Source: an uncultured Clostridia bacterium
Lineage (GTDB): Bacteria > Bacillota > Clostridia > Oscillospirales > Acutalibacteraceae
DNA length: 64,000 nt
Reading direction: 5' to 3'
Assembly: GCA_946499275.1 (NCBI GenBank)
Contig: CAMMRL010000003.1
Span: 1 to 64,000, forward strand
Part shown: positions 47,864-58,130 of the stretch, one piece after another
Numbering within the stretch: position 1 is the stretch's first letter
Layout of the letters: every line of letters begins with the position of its first letter
The notes under the pieces: generated by a model
What the model saw: the letters and a program-made list of their open reading frames with translations, nothing else
The model's database searches: none
What the model was told of the DNA's origin: nothing
Translations under genes and position numbers: made by a program

Positions 47864-50647
47864 TTACCAATGGTCGGCTTTTTCATCCTCAAAACGGGGT
47901 GGTTCCCGGCCTTGGTACTTTGGAATGGGAGTGTGTCTTCTTCGACTGCCGCCGCGTGAACAAGTCGACCCGATAACAAGCGGCTTTTGCTTCCGGCGGA
48001 TCCACGCCGATGCAATGCAGAGGATCGCGGTTCCGCCCGTAATCCCCGCTCCGACGGTCAATCCGCGGGGGAAGAAGCGAAGGACCACCCGATGTTCTCC
48101 GGCGTTCAGCGGAACTGCCAGGAACGCATCTCCCACCGTTTGAAGCGGGACTTTCTTCCCGTCCACCCACGCGGACCAGCCTTCGTCGCAGGGGATGGAA
48201 GTGAACAGCAGGCCATCCCGCAGCGCGTTGATCCGCAGGGTAACCTGCGGCGGGGAGGCCCGGCTTCCCGCCGTCTCTATTTGGGAGGGGGCCCCTTGTT
48301 TCAGCGTATCGATCAGGCTGTCAAACAACGGCTCGTTAAAGGAAACAGCGTATACTTCCTGTAGCCAATAGCCATCCTTCGGAATCGGGATGGTTACCAT
48401 GACAGTTCCAGCCGGCTGTTCCCCCAGATCCATAACGCCGCGCACCAGTCGTTCGCCGTACGGATTCAGGGAAAAACCGTTGACAAGGACGGCTATATTT
48501 TCCGGGAGATTGTAGCCGAAATACAGCAGCACATGCTGCTGCGTGGGGTTTTCAATCGCGATTTCCAGCCAGGTTTCCTTCTCCGTCGGATGGATCCGGG
48601 TGTAAGCCGCCTGTGAAATCAGCTCGCCGTTTTCACAATGGATCCGGGCGGTCAGAGGACGATAAAACAAGGTGGTTTCCCACCTTTTTCCTCCCAGGGA
48701 GGAATACAGCGCGTTTTGCAGGGCAAACGGCCCGTCTTCGCTTTCGGCGGGAACGGAGAGCACCGCAGAATCCGCAAAATAGGCGAGAGGGAGGGCCTTA
48801 TCGTTGCGCCATAGGGTTTGCCCTCCCGTCTTCCCGTCTTCCCGTACGGCAATGGCCATCCCCGAACGGGGATCCTGTTGCCCGAATACATACCGTACGC
48901 CGAGCAGGGCATCCAGCGCCGAGGTGGAGCCTCCGTACCGCAGCAGTTTATCCGCCGAAGCACTGGTTAAGCCCAGATGGCGGAGAAATCGAAATGTAGC
49001 GCGGCGGGAAAGGGAGCTGTAATGGCTCAGCGCAGGCAGCCCGCGCACCAGGCCGTCGTTGGGATTGCGCGGGGTGCGGTCTTCTACCCGGTAAATTTGG
49101 CCGGGGGGCAGGCCGTCTCCGGCCGCGGCGGATTCCAGTAGGCGTTTTTGTTCCACCGTTTCATCCAGATAGGCAGTGAACTCCTCCCGCGGTATAAACC
49201 GTAGTTCCGCATCCAGTGAGCGGAAGACGGACAGCGCGTTTCCCGCCAGTTCCAGCGGGACGGCGACCAGAAGAGCGGCCAGAGCAATCCACCGCAGTAC
49301 GCGCTGCTTCCCGGCCCGGAACAGGAGCAGGCCGCCGTATATGATCAGCAGTGCAAGCGTCGGTACGAACCGGCCGGAAAACGGCTGGGCCGTCGAGGGA
49401 AAAAGCCAATCGGGCAGTTTCGCCGCCAGCATCAGCAGGGAGGAAAAGCCGAACCCGATGAACAGGGCGGGACGGGGGATCCCTTCCGGACGGGTAAAAG
49501 CGCGGGCCGCCGCCAGCACAAAAAGGAAAATCAGACAGAAGGCGTACCGGCAGGGAAACCATACCGGCGGCTGCCCGCCGTGCCATAGGGTGTCGAGCGG
49601 TGCGATCAGCATACACAACAAGAGAAGCCCGGCCAGGCATCCCCCCGCGACTTTTTCGCGGCGGGATATGCCTGGGTGCAGCAGGCATACCGGCAAAAGG
49701 CCAAGCGATAGGATTCCGCAATAGATATTGGGGGTGCCTTCGCTGGTGACGGAATCGTATGCGCCGAACGACAATTTCCCCAGCAGGGAGAGCGGGTCGG
49801 CGGTAAAGCCGAACCAGGGAAGGGACAGCCCCGCGCCGCCCTGGCTTTCCCGCAAAGCCAAGAACGCAGGAAGAAGGAGAAACGCCCCCAGCCCGGCGGC
49901 GACAGCCGCCGCACCAAGTAAGCGCAGCATACGCCGTCCGCTTTCCCGCAAGGGGATCCCCTTCGCATAGCATAGGGCAAGCAGAAAAAGCAGGCTGAAA
50001 ACGCCGGCCATATAGGCGGCGTAGTAGTTCGACAAGAACAGCACCGTATATCCGGCGACCAGTGGCATCATCCTTCCCCCGTCCGCCACCCGGCGTACGC
50101 CCAGGAGAACCAGCGGAAGGAGGAACACCGCGTCAAACCACATCAGGTTGAAAAAGAATGCACAGGTATAGCCGGACAGGGCGTACATCGCGGAAAAAAT
50201 CGGATTCGCCGCCCCGCGGACACCGCCCCCCTGCCACAGGAAAATCGACATCGTCGCGGCAGAGCCGCCGATCTTCAGGGAAATAATGACCAGCAAGGCT
50301 TCCGGCAGCAGAGCGCGGGGGAACAGCAGGATGAGGGCGGTAAAAGGGCTCGCCAGGTAATAGGCGAACAGCCCGAGGAAATTCATCCCCAGCCCGCCGT
50401 TCCAGGTATACAACAGGCTCCCGCCGCTTTTTACCGCGTCGTAAAGGGCGATATGATATTCCGCATATTGCTGGCCAAGGTCGGTGATCAGCAGCGATTC
50501 TTTCCCAAATGGGGCGATGCCGAACAATAGGAGGACGGCCGTCCATATTGCCGCCGTCAGCAGAAACGCGGCAATGGGGGCGCAGACGGCACCGGCCGGG
50601 AGCCTGTCCCCGGTCCGGCCGGACGGATGAGCAGACGAACGAAGCAT
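47864..50647 (-). CDS. YfhO family multi-TM membrane protein
   Basis: 'FGKESLLITDLGQQYAEYHIALYDAVKSGGSLLYTWNGGLGMNFLGLFAYYLASPFTALILLFP', C-terminal 'GLLFTSIPCDEGWSAWVDGKKVPLQTVGDAFLAVPLNAGEHRVVLRFFPRGL'. Confidence 0.92.
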   Translation of the reverse strand: MLRSSAHPSGRTGDRLPAGAVCAPIAAFLLTAAIWTAVLLLFGIAPFGKESLLITDLGQQYAEYHIALYDAVKSGGSLLYTWNGGLGMNFLGLFAYYLASPFTALILLFPRALLPEALLVIISLKIGGSAATMSIFLWQGGGVRGAANPIFSAMYALSGYTCAFFFNLMWFDAVFLLPLVLLGVRRVADGGRMMPLVAGYTVLFLSNYYAAYMAGVFSLLFLLALCYAKGIPLRESGRRMLRLLGAAAVAAGLGAFLLLPAFLALRESQGGAGLSLPWFGFTADPLSLLGKLSFGAYDSVTSEGTPNIYCGILSLGLLPVCLLHPGISRREKVAGGCLAGLLLLCMLIAPLDTLWHGGQPPVWFPCRYAFCLIFLFVLAAARAFTRPEGIPRPALFIGFGFSSLLMLAAKLPDWLFPSTAQPFSGRFVPTLALLIIYGGLLLFRAGKQRVLRWIALAALLVAVPLELAGNALSVFRSLDAELRFIPREEFTAYLDETVEQKRLLESAAAGDGLPPGQIYRVEDRTPRNPNDGLVRGLPALSHYSSLSRRATFRFLRHLGLTSASADKLLRYGGSTSALDALLGVRYVFGQQDPRSGMAIAVREDGKTGGQTLWRNDKALPLAYFADSAVLSVPAESEDGPFALQNALYSSLGGKRWETTLFYRPLTARIHCENGELISQAAYTRIHPTEKETWLEIAIENPTQQHVLLYFGYNLPENIAVLVNGFSLNPYGERLVRGVMDLGEQPAGTVMVTIPIPKDGYWLQEVYAVSFNEPLFDSLIDTLKQGAPSQIETAGSRASPPQVTLRINALRDGLLFTSIPCDEGWSAWVDGKKVPLQTVGDAFLAVPLNAGEHRVVLRFFPRGLTVGAGITGGTAILCIASAWIRRKQKPLVIGSTCSRGGSRRRHTPIPKYQGREPPRFEDEKADHW

Positions 50648-50774
50648 ACGGCGTCCCTCCCAGCAGGTCGATCGGATGTTTGCATCCAGTGTACCATATT
50701 TTACCGGAAATGACAAAAGAAAAACCACGGAAAACCGTAGGCCGTTTTCCATGGATGTTGTAAGTGGCGCCGGG

Positions 50775-51314
50775 TCATCCGGCGCATGTGCCGTCCAGCA
50801 CCTTTTCCATGACGATATTTTCCATAGTCACCCCGCGGCGTTCCACCCTCTGCCGCCGGACGGCGTGGTATCCCCGCCGTTCAAAAAAAGGGAGGGCGGT
50901 CAGGGAAACGTGGGTGACTAGGACGGAACGACCGGCCGCGCGGGCTTTTTCCTCCAGCGTCTCGGTCAGGGCGGAGGCAATCCCCCGCCCCCGCATCGTG
51001 GGGAGGACGTATAGCCGGTCGAGATATCCCTGCCTTACATCCAGATCGGCAAAGCCGACCGGTTCGCCGCCGTACTCCGCCACCAGCGTGACGTGTTCCG
51101 CCAGGGAGAGCGCCCAGGCGCGTTCCCGTTCGGCGGCTTCCTCCCCGTCCAACCGGGGGGCCCAGGCCTCCAACTGCGCGGGGGTATATGCGTCCCGGCA
51201 GGCGGCGCGGCCGGGATGGACGCCGTGGACAGCGTTTTCGAACACCCGCACAAGCCCGGGGCAATCCTCCGCCCGGTAGGGGCGTAGGGAGAACGTTTCG
51301 TTTGCCTTTTCCAC
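50775..51314 (-). CDS. GNAT family N-acetyltransferase
   Basis: 'FSLRPYRAEDCPGLVRVFENAVHG', 'VGFADLDVRQGYLDRLYVLPTMRGRGIASALTETLEEKA', 'PFFERRGYHAV'. Confidence 0.9.
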   Translation of the reverse strand: MEKANETFSLRPYRAEDCPGLVRVFENAVHGVHPGRAACRDAYTPAQLEAWAPRLDGEEAAERERAWALSLAEHVTLVAEYGGEPVGFADLDVRQGYLDRLYVLPTMRGRGIASALTETLEEKARAAGRSVLVTHVSLTALPFFERRGYHAVRRQRVERRGVTMENIVMEKVLDGTCAG

Positions 51315-51326
51315 TATCCCGTCCTC

Positions 51327-51707
51327 CTAGTACGCCTGGTAGTAAGGGCAATAACCATCCAGCCCAACGTAATTGCGCCGCCCTTCCAGAATATCGTCCT
51401 CGTTTTCATCAAAATCTACGCAACCCTGGCAGCAGTGGGGGAGGACCTCCCGCAGTCTTGCGTCGTATTCCGCGCGGGACAGCAGGGTGATTTCCGCCTC
51501 TTCCATCATCGGGACGGCGGAGAAGTTGACATAGCAGGTGCCGCAGTCCTCCCGCACAAAGTAGGGCGGGACGCAGTTGTCCGAGTATAGGCAGCGCATT
51601 TTGATAAATTTGCTTCCGCTTAAATTAACATAGGCGACAAAGTCCTCCATCGAGTAGATCCCTTCGGGATAAAGGTACGCATCGCCGCCGATATTGATGA
51701 CGCGCAT
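51327..51707 (-). CDS. Hypothetical Cys-rich protein
   Basis: Start MRVINIGGDAYLYPEGIYSMEDF; 8 cysteines including 'HCCQGC'. Confidence 0.55.
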   Translation of the reverse strand: MRVINIGGDAYLYPEGIYSMEDFVAYVNLSGSKFIKMRCLYSDNCVPPYFVREDCGTCYVNFSAVPMMEEAEITLLSRAEYDARLREVLPHCCQGCVDFDENEDDILEGRRNYVGLDGYCPYYQAY

Positions 51708-51901
51708 CAGTCCGCCTCCTTTCAGAGCGTAACTATCGTACCATATTTGCCCCTTTCTTGCAAACGGCTTTTCCGGAGTTCGGGCATTGAAACCCGAACG
51801 GTTTATTGCTATAATAAAACAGATAGGCATAGGCAATTCATTGGGATTCCCCGCCAAGCGGTTATAGACCATGCGGATAAAGACCGAGGAGGAACGCCGA
51901 T

Positions 51902-53026
51902 ATGGGTTTATTTGATTTTATTAAGGGCCAGACGATTGACGTGATCGAAGCGACCGACTTACCCCGCGACGTGGTGGTGTTTCGCTTCCCCGTCCAGGAT
52001 AACGAGATCAAAATGGGGGCAAGTCTGACCGTACGGGAAGGGCAATGTGCGATTTTTGTCAATGAGGGCGTGATCGCGGACGTTTTCGGACCCGGCCGGT
52101 ACGAACTCGTAACTCAGAACATGCCGGTACTCACCAAGCTGAAATCTTGGCCGTACGGTTTCAAATCGCCGTTCAAGGCGGAAGTGTATTTCATTGCCAC
52201 CAACTTGATGACCGACCAAAAATGGGGTACGTCCAACCCAGTCCTCCTGCGGGACGCGGAATTCGGGATGATCCGGCTGCAGGCGTTCGGGGCGTATGCC
52301 TATCGTGTGGCCCGGCCGGAGGTATTCCTGCGCCAGATTTTTGGCACCCTGTCGGCGTTTACCACCCATGAGCTGTCCGGCTATCTCCGCCGGATGATTG
52401 TATCAACCCTGTCCGATGTGGTGGGGGAAAAGCAGATTCCGGCGATCGACATTGCCAGCCAGTATGATGAAATCGGCGCGGACATCCGCGCGAGGATACA
52501 GCCCCGCTTCGAGGAAATGGGACTGGAATTGCAAAATTTAGTGGTGGAAAACATTTCGCTGCCGGAAAATGTGGAAAAAGCGATCGACCAGCGTACTTCG
52601 ATGGGGGTGCTGGGGGATTTGGGACGGTATACCCAATACCAAACGGCGGAAGCCATCCGCGATTTTGCCAAAAATGAAGGCGCGGGCGGTTTCGCCGGCA
52701 TGGGCGTGGGTATGGGCGCGGGAATGAACGTCGGACGGGCGATGGCGGACAGTCTCGCATCCGCGTCCGCCCCTTCCGCTCCGCCGGCGTCTCCGGCTGC
52801 GAAAACGCTGTGCCCTTCCTGCGGGCAAGAGGTATCCGACGAGGCGAAATTCTGCCCCCATTGCGGCAAGCCTGTCGGAGCTGTTTGCCCGAAATGCGGC
52901 GGGAAAGTCACGCCGGGGGCGAAATTTTGCTCCTCCTGCGGGGAGGCGCTCAGCGTTAAATGTGCCAAATGCGGGGCCGAGGTAACCGGGAAATTCTGTT
53001 CCTCCTGCGGTGAGCCCCGGCCCTGA
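51902..53026 (+). CDS. SPFH-domain protein with C-terminal zinc ribbons (YdjI-like)
   Basis: 'MGLFDFIKGQTIDVIEATDLPRDVVVFRFPVQDNEIKMGASLTVREGQCAIFVNEGVIADVFGPGRYEL', tail 'CPSCGQEVSDEAKFCPHCGKPVGAVCPKCGGKVTPGAKFCSSCGEALSVKCAKCGAEVTGKFCSSCGE'. Confidence 0.9.
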   Translation: MGLFDFIKGQTIDVIEATDLPRDVVVFRFPVQDNEIKMGASLTVREGQCAIFVNEGVIADVFGPGRYELVTQNMPVLTKLKSWPYGFKSPFKAEVYFIATNLMTDQKWGTSNPVLLRDAEFGMIRLQAFGAYAYRVARPEVFLRQIFGTLSAFTTHELSGYLRRMIVSTLSDVVGEKQIPAIDIASQYDEIGADIRARIQPRFEEMGLELQNLVVENISLPENVEKAIDQRTSMGVLGDLGRYTQYQTAEAIRDFAKNEGAGGFAGMGVGMGAGMNVGRAMADSLASASAPSAPPASPAAKTLCPSCGQEVSDEAKFCPHCGKPVGAVCPKCGGKVTPGAKFCSSCGEALSVKCAKCGAEVTGKFCSSCGEPRP

Positions 53027-53088
53027 TGCCGGGGAGAAAACAATAGCGTACAGAAAAGTGGAGCGGATACGCAAGGGGGAGGAAAACG

Positions 53089-54201
53089 ATGACATCCCAG
53101 CCGAAAGAAACAGCCGTTCGCGTGGAGGCGGACAGCTTTCCTTGCCCGGGCTGCGGCGCCCGGATGGCCTTTGATCCGGATACCCAGTCCTTGCTCTGCG
53201 GCCAGTGTGGGCGGGCCGAGCCAGTCGCCGCACAGGAATTGGAAGCCCCGGAATATCTATATAGCCCGCAGACCGACGAATATACCGCGCCGGATTGGGA
53301 TGTTTCCGGGGACCGTTCGGTGTCCTGCACCGGCTGCGGGGCGAAGATGGTGATCGACGGCGGTGCCGTCACCGCCTGCTGCCCTTTTTGCGGCGGCCAT
53401 TATGTGGTGCGCCAGGATGAGGAAACCAAGGGGATCTTGCCTGAGACCATGATGCCCTTCCAGGTATCCCGGACCAAGGCGGAAGGGCTTTTCCGCCAGT
53501 GGGCGAAAAAACGCTTCTGGGCGCCGAAGGATTTTAAAAAATCCGCCGCCCTTCCGAATGGGCTCAACGGCGTGTATCTCCCGTTCTGGACCTTTGATGC
53601 ACAGTTAGATACCGCCTATCGGGGCGAGGGCGGCCGCCGGTATACCGAAACCCGTACCCGCACGGTCAACGGCAAACGGCAGACTTATACCGTGACCAAG
53701 GTGCGCTGGTATCCCATCTCTGGGACGGATCGTTTAGCGTTTGACGACCGGGCCGTCTGCGCTTCCCATGCGGTGGAGCCGAACCGGATGCGCAAGCTGG
53801 GCCGGTTCAGCACCAAGGTGCTCCGCCGGTATACGCCCGCTTATCTGGCTGGCTTCAGCGCCCGCCGGTACGATGTGGGGCTGGGGGAAGGGTTCGCTGC
53901 GGTCCGCCCGGGGATGGAGCAGGAGATGCAGAACCGGATCGAGAATGCCTGCGGCTATGACTGTTACCGGAATATGGAGTATGCGCACCGTTTTTCCGGC
54001 GTGCGATTCAAGCATATCCTTCTGCCGGTGTGGATGGCGGCGTACCGGTATAAGCAGAAAATTTACCGTTTTCTGATTAACGGGGAAACCGGCGTAGTGT
54101 CCGGAGAGAGCCCGGTCAGCCCGGCAAAGGTCCTGCTGGCGGTCGGCCTTGGCCTGGCCGGAGCGGCGCTGCTCTTGTTGTTGTTTCGGATGCTGGGATA
54201 G
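53089..54201 (+). CDS. Zinc-ribbon (TFIIB-type) membrane protein (YdjG-like)
   Basis: 'FPCPGCGARMAFDPDTQSLLCGQCG', 'VSCTGCGAKMVIDGGAVTACCPFCGGHYVV', 'YLPFWTFDAQLDTAYRGEGG', C-terminal TM. Confidence 0.8.
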   Translation: MTSQPKETAVRVEADSFPCPGCGARMAFDPDTQSLLCGQCGRAEPVAAQELEAPEYLYSPQTDEYTAPDWDVSGDRSVSCTGCGAKMVIDGGAVTACCPFCGGHYVVRQDEETKGILPETMMPFQVSRTKAEGLFRQWAKKRFWAPKDFKKSAALPNGLNGVYLPFWTFDAQLDTAYRGEGGRRYTETRTRTVNGKRQTYTVTKVRWYPISGTDRLAFDDRAVCASHAVEPNRMRKLGRFSTKVLRRYTPAYLAGFSARRYDVGLGEGFAAVRPGMEQEMQNRIENACGYDCYRNMEYAHRFSGVRFKHILLPVWMAAYRYKQKIYRFLINGETGVVSGESPVSPAKVLLAVGLGLAGAALLLLLFRMLG

Positions 54202-54260
54202 GCGCCCGGGCCGGCGGGACACGGCATGTAAAATAGGAACTGAAGGAATTGGAATAGGCT

Positions 54261-56192
54261 ATGGCTTTGTTATCGGTGTCCAATCTGGGCAAGGAATTCA
54301 GTGAACGCACCCTCTTCCGCGGCGTGAATTTCGAAGTGGGGGAGCGGGACAAAATCGGGCTGGTGGGGGACAACGGCTGCGGGAAAACCACGCTGTTCCG
54401 CCTGCTGACCGGGGAATATACGCCCGATGCGGGCGGCGTGGTCCGCTCCAGGGAAGCGCGGATCGGGTATATGCAACAGCATGTCTGCACCGACGGCGGC
54501 CGCACCTTGTGGGACGAGGTGGAAGCGGTTTTTGCCCCGGTGATGGCGATGGAGCGGGAATGGGAACAGGTGAACGCCCTGCTCGCCGGGGAGAAAAGCG
54601 GGGGCGCCGTCCTGATCGAGCGCCAGCTTCAGCTCAGCGAGCGGATCGAAGCGGCGGGGGGGCTGACTTACAAAAGCCGGGTGCGGGCGACGCTGCTCGG
54701 GCTGGGGTTTGACGAAGCGGCTTTTTCCCAGCCGGTCGGGTCCCTCAGCGGCGGGCAGAAGTCCAAGGCGGCGATGGGCCGCCTTCTGCTGTCCGACGCC
54801 AATCTGCTACTGCTGGACGAGCCGACCAACCACCTGGACATCCCCTCGGTGGAGTGGCTGGAGGAGTTCCTGCGCACTTACGCCGGGGCGGCGGTGATTA
54901 TTTCCCACGACCGCTATTTCCTGGATAAGGTGACCACCCGGACGCTGGAACTCTCGCACGGGAAGCTGTACGCTTCCAACGGCAATTATTCCTTCCACAA
55001 GGCGCTGCGGGAAAAGGAACGGGAAGTCGAGGAAAAGCATTACAAAACCGCGACGCGCGAGATCAAACGGATTGAGGAAAATATCGCGTTGCTGCGGCAG
55101 TGGAACCGGGAAAAAAGCATCCGCACGGCGGAAAGCAAGCAGAAAATGGTGGACCGGATGAAGGAGGGACTGGTGGAGCCGGAGAGCGACGCGCCGGTGA
55201 TCCGTTTCGACTTTACCGCCCGGTATGTGAGCGGGAACGAAGTCATCAACGCGGAAGACCTAGCCATGGGCTTCCCGAACCGGCCGCTTTTTCACGATGT
55301 AACCTTCCATGTGCGCCGGGGCCAGCGGGTGTTCCTGCTTGGGCCGAACGGCTGCGGGAAAACCACGCTGCTGAAAATCCTCAACGGGCAGTACGCCCCC
55401 TTAAAAGGGAGCGTGCGGCTGGGGGCGAAAGTCACGGTCGGGTATTACGACCAGACCCAGGAGGGGCTGAACCCGGACAAAACCGTGATCGACGAGGTGT
55501 GGGACGCCTATCCCGATCAGACCCAGACCGAGATACGCAATGCGCTCGCCGCCTTCCTGTTCCGGGGAGACGATGTATTCAAACCGGTTGCACAGCTGTC
55601 CGGCGGCGAACGGGCGCGCCTGCTGCTGCTCAAGCTGATGCTGGCACGGGATAACCTCCTGCTGTTGGACGAGCCGACCAACCATCTGGACATCGGTTCC
55701 TGCGAAGCGCTGGAGGAGGCACTGTCTGGATACGACGGCACCATCTTTATCGTGTCGCACGACCGGTATTTCATCAACCGGATGGCGGATCACATCATCC
55801 GGCTGACGGAGGACGGCTGCCGCGTTTTCCCCGGTAATTACGACGACTATTTAGCAGAACTGGAACGGGAACCGGAGCCCGCCGCCCAAGCACCGTCCGC
55901 CCCGGCTCCTGCCAAAGTGAACGACTACAAACTCCGCAAGGAGCAGGAATCCGCCCGCCGGAAACTGGCCGGCCGGATCCGCCGGAACGAGGAAGCGATC
56001 GCCCGGGCGGAAACGGCGGTCGCCGCCCTGCATGAGCGGCTGGCGGACGAAGCGGTTTCCGCCGACTATAACCGGGTAATGGAATTGACCGCCGAGCTCG
56101 ACCGTGCCAACACCGCCCTGGAAGAACTGATGGAGGAATGGGAGCAGCTCCAAAACGAACAGATGGCCATGGGCGAGGGCGCGCTGGAATGA
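54261..56192 (+). CDS. ABC-F family ATP-binding protein
   Basis: Two ABC cassettes: 'GDNGCGKTTLFRLL'/'LSGGQKSKAAMGRLLL' and 'GPNGCGKTTLLKIL'/'LSGGERARLLLLKLML', both with 'LLLLDEPTNHLDI'. Confidence 0.95.
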   Translation: MALLSVSNLGKEFSERTLFRGVNFEVGERDKIGLVGDNGCGKTTLFRLLTGEYTPDAGGVVRSREARIGYMQQHVCTDGGRTLWDEVEAVFAPVMAMEREWEQVNALLAGEKSGGAVLIERQLQLSERIEAAGGLTYKSRVRATLLGLGFDEAAFSQPVGSLSGGQKSKAAMGRLLLSDANLLLLDEPTNHLDIPSVEWLEEFLRTYAGAAVIISHDRYFLDKVTTRTLELSHGKLYASNGNYSFHKALREKEREVEEKHYKTATREIKRIEENIALLRQWNREKSIRTAESKQKMVDRMKEGLVEPESDAPVIRFDFTARYVSGNEVINAEDLAMGFPNRPLFHDVTFHVRRGQRVFLLGPNGCGKTTLLKILNGQYAPLKGSVRLGAKVTVGYYDQTQEGLNPDKTVIDEVWDAYPDQTQTEIRNALAAFLFRGDDVFKPVAQLSGGERARLLLLKLMLARDNLLLLDEPTNHLDIGSCEALEEALSGYDGTIFIVSHDRYFINRMADHIIRLTEDGCRVFPGNYDDYLAELEREPEPAAQAPSAPAPAKVNDYKLRKEQESARRKLAGRIRRNEEAIARAETAVAALHERLADEAVSADYNRVMELTAELDRANTALEELMEEWEQLQNEQMAMGEGALE

Positions 56193-56208
56193 ACGGAGGT
56201 CGGGCAGG

Positions 56209-56646
56209 ATGGAGGACAGCGAAAGGGCGGCAGTAGACCGGTATTTTTCCGGCGCGGCATGGGCTTTGCCCTTGTTTGAAACCATCCATGACGAGGTGAC
56301 GGCAGCCGCCGGGCCGGGAGGAAGCTTGGCGGTGCAGAAGACCCAGATTGCCTACCGCATCGGCGTGTCAGGCGGTTGCCGTCCGCTGCAGTTTGCCTTC
56401 GTCTGGCTTCCTACCCGACGGATCAAGGGCCGCCCGGGGCAATATCTGGTGCTGACCTTTGGGCTCGGCCGCCGGGAAGTGGATCCGCGGATTATTGAAA
56501 GCGTGGAGCCGTATCCCGGCCGGTTTACCCACCATATGCTGCTTTCTTCCCCAGCCGATGTGGACGATACCGTCCGCGGCTGGCTGGTGGAGGCTGCTGC
56601 CTTCGCCAGGGAGAAGCAGCAAAAATCGCACGGGAAAAAGCAATAG
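56209..56646 (+). CDS. DUF5655-like domain protein
   Basis: 'SLAVQKTQIAYRI', 'FAFVWLPTRRIKGRPGQYLVLTFGLGRR', 'RFTHHMLLSSPADVDDTVRGWLVEAAAFA'. Confidence 0.7.
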   Translation: MEDSERAAVDRYFSGAAWALPLFETIHDEVTAAAGPGGSLAVQKTQIAYRIGVSGGCRPLQFAFVWLPTRRIKGRPGQYLVLTFGLGRREVDPRIIESVEPYPGRFTHHMLLSSPADVDDTVRGWLVEAAAFAREKQQKSHGKKQ

Positions 56647-56909
56647 AGAAAATACCCCGCATAAAAACACCGCCAGGGTGGTTGGTTCATGAAACCCTCA
56701 ATCAACGGATAGTAGTAAAGCCGCTCTCCTGTAAAGCTGTATTGTGAACAGGGAAAACCTGCTTGGAGCGAACGAAAGGGAAGCTTGATCAATTATCCCT
56801 GTGTATTGGCAAGGAGTATCTGATTCTTAATACGCCCAATACATTCTTTTTACTTGAAAAGTGATGGTAACAGGGATTGGATATTGTAGGGACTTTCTCA
56901 AAGCCGGAC

Positions 56910-56950
56910 ACAACGAAAGCCAGCATCTTCTAGATGCTGGCTTTCGTTGT
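56910..56950. terminator. 18-bp perfect-stem hairpin, probable bidirectional terminator between 56209+ and 56973-
   Basis: ACAACGAAAGCCAGCATC/TTCTA/GATGCTGGCTTTCGTTGT. Confidence 0.75.
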
Positions 56951-56972
56951 ACATGTTTCTGGTTTTCAACGT

Positions 56973-58064
56973 TTACTTTCTTTTGCGGGCTTTTTTCCCT
57001 AGATAAAGGAGGGTTATCCCGAATCCGGCGGCAACCAGGAGGGCAAGCGGAAGGAACCAGGCTACACGTCCCCCTCCGCCTTCGGCTTCCTGCACGGCAG
57101 AGGGGTTGGAGCGAGGAGCAAGCCGTGACGCGACGAGACGGTCGATTGCGTCCTGAACGGCGTGTAGGTGCAGCTCCGCCATCAGGCGATGGCCGGCTGG
57201 GGTGGGATGGGGGTCCACACTCCATTCGGCCAGCCGCGTCCAGTCCAGCAGGGTAAAACTTAGCGCTTCCTCTCCGTCATAAGCCTGAAAGGCCGCGGCG
57301 GTGTCCACAACGAATACCTGCGGATTGCCAAAGCCATCCCGCAGTCTCTCGTTGAACCCACGGAGCAGAAAATCCACCGTACCGCCCAGCCAGGTGCCGC
57401 CGGCGGGGTTGGGAATTGTCGTGAGAAGGAGGAGGACATCCGGGTTTTGTCCGAGTAAAAAATCCAGCAGTCGGGTCATGGTATTTTCAAATGCGGCCAC
57501 AGTTTTCTCCAGCCCGGCGGTAAAATCCCCGTTTTGGACGCTGTGTACCAACGACTGCAAAAGTGAGGAAAGCTCTTTCCCCCCGTTTTCCCGGAGCTGC
57601 AGGAGGAAATCCCGTCCGGGTGTGGACGAATCGAGAGGGATTTGCAGCACTTCCCGCATGGTGTTGCCCAGGTATTGCAACAGGTCGTTTCCGCCGATGC
57701 TGATGGTGAGGATATCCGTCTCGGAGACCGCGTCTTTTATAGTCCCCGACTCGACGCTTTCCAGCAGTTCCGCACTGGTTTGGCCGTCAACCCCGAAGTT
57801 CTGGAAGCTCACATCAAGGCCTTTTCCAGCAAAACGGGTCTGCAGTTTCTCCGCTAGGAGACAGCCGTATGCGTCTCCCGGGTCACAACCGTATCCCCGC
57901 GCGATGGAATCCCCCAGAGCAACCACTTCCAATTCCATACCCTGGGCGAAAACCGGCTGGACGATGCCAGGAAGACGGAGGAGAGGGAAGAAGAGGAACA
58001 AGATAGACAAACCCCAAGCGGCCCAGCGGTGCGGCCGATCCATAGACGCTCGATTCATAAGCAC
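56973..58064 (-). CDS. Exported SGNH/GDSL hydrolase with C-terminal TM anchor
   Basis: 'VVALGDSIARGYGCDPGDAYGCLLAEKL', 'LTISIGGNDLLQYLG', 'DPHPTPAGHRLMAEL', signal peptide and C-terminal TM 'PLALLVAAGFGITLLYLGKKARKRK'. Confidence 0.92.
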   Translation of the reverse strand: MLMNRASMDRPHRWAAWGLSILFLFFPLLRLPGIVQPVFAQGMELEVVALGDSIARGYGCDPGDAYGCLLAEKLQTRFAGKGLDVSFQNFGVDGQTSAELLESVESGTIKDAVSETDILTISIGGNDLLQYLGNTMREVLQIPLDSSTPGRDFLLQLRENGGKELSSLLQSLVHSVQNGDFTAGLEKTVAAFENTMTRLLDFLLGQNPDVLLLLTTIPNPAGGTWLGGTVDFLLRGFNERLRDGFGNPQVFVVDTAAAFQAYDGEEALSFTLLDWTRLAEWSVDPHPTPAGHRLMAELHLHAVQDAIDRLVASRLAPRSNPSAVQEAEGGGGRVAWFLPLALLVAAGFGITLLYLGKKARKRK

Positions 58065-58130
58065 CTCCCTTTGCGGTTTTATCCGCGGTCGGTTATAGTA
58101 TATGCGAAGGGGGAATCCCCTAGACGGGAA

